Below, piece by piece: positions 63,927 through 64,000 of a DNA stretch of 64,000 bases. The stretch is from Rahnella laticis. Lineage in GTDB: Bacteria > Pseudomonadota > Gammaproteobacteria > Enterobacterales > Enterobacteriaceae. Under the pieces are notes generated by a model, which saw only the letters and a list, made by a program, of their open reading frames with translations, did not search any database and was not told the DNA's origin. Position numbers and translations under genes: made by a program. The DNA is taken from contig NZ_JADOBI010000001.1 of assembly GCF_015644585.1 (NCBI RefSeq), positions 558,001 to 622,000 of the forward strand, read 5' to 3'. Numbering within the stretch: position 1 is the stretch's first letter; the number at the start of each line of letters is the position of its first letter.

Positions 63927-63966
63927 AACCAGTTCGTGCTGTTTCGGTTTTATCGGGTTTTACTGG

Positions 63967-64000
63967 CGGCTTAAAGTTTATAGCATAAGACTTTAAGCCG
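63967..64000 (+). terminator. Probable terminator after aqpZ, cut by the window end
   Basis: GGCTTAAAGT (63967-63976 region) pairs with ACTTTAAGCC (to 63999) around a 12-base loop; the T run would lie beyond base 64000. Confidence 0.6.

Overview
The window looks like chromosomal DNA of an Enterobacterales bacterium. The first 22 kb follow the E. coli/Salmonella order closely (rnm-yciO-rluB ... btuR-yciK-sohB-yciN-topA-cysB-acnA-ribA-pgpB-lapAB-pyrF-yciH-osmB), with close protein similarity. An ERIC-type repeat, a cobinamide-salvage cluster and long runs of carbohydrate and sulfur accessory genes suggest a Yersiniaceae-type environmental genus such as Rahnella, Serratia or Ewingella. This placement is inference; no rRNA or other decisive marker is present.

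0-22 kb (core): RNA metabolism (rnm, rluB with an unusual 140-residue basic N-terminal extension), adenosylcobalamin assembly (cobU, cobS, cobC, cobT and btuR, next to each other although they are not so in E. coli), topA, cysB, acnA, ribA, pgpB, the envelope-homeostasis pair lapAB, an unnamed ribbon-helix-helix protein, pyrF, yciH and osmB.

22-30 kb (sugar metabolism): araD; a ybiY-ybiW-deoR operon (glycyl-radical enzyme, its activase, a regulator) divergent from fsaA, matching the anhydroglycolysis genes of E. coli; kdgT behind a KdgR-like box; then about 900 bp of nested inverted repeats and 43-bp tandem repeats without a credible gene.

30-39 kb (probable organosulfur scavenging): an amino-acid-type ABC transporter, a GNAT N-acetyltransferase and an M20 deacylase diverge from two flavin monooxygenases of the YtmO and YtnJ/NtaA types. 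The gene content parallels the ytm and yxe operons of Bacillus subtilis. A TetR/AcuR-like regulator and an AcuI/YhdH reductase follow.

39-46 kb: cheV and a YjfB-type motility protein, each behind a sigma-28-like promoter (the second matches the consensus exactly), katG, yajD, small orphan genes, and a membrane protein paired with a 24-residue membrane peptide.

46-60 kb: a 13.7-kb segment bracketed by two identical tRNA-Asn(GUU) genes with duplicated flanks. It holds a flavin monooxygenase, a Bcr/CflA-type drug exporter, a secreted hydrolase with a Cys nucleophile, and a CusRS-like two-component system followed by an operon for a cupin, a carboxymuconolactone-decarboxylase-like protein, an exported flavodoxin and an aldo-keto reductase. 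Nearly identical operator-like sequences, at identical distance from putative -10 boxes, precede both the two-component genes and that operon. An AT-richer patch follows with GNATs, a LysE-type exporter and a small P-loop kinase translationally coupled to a 19-codon leader.

60-64 kb: mtfA, a CSS-EAL phosphodiesterase and aqpZ.
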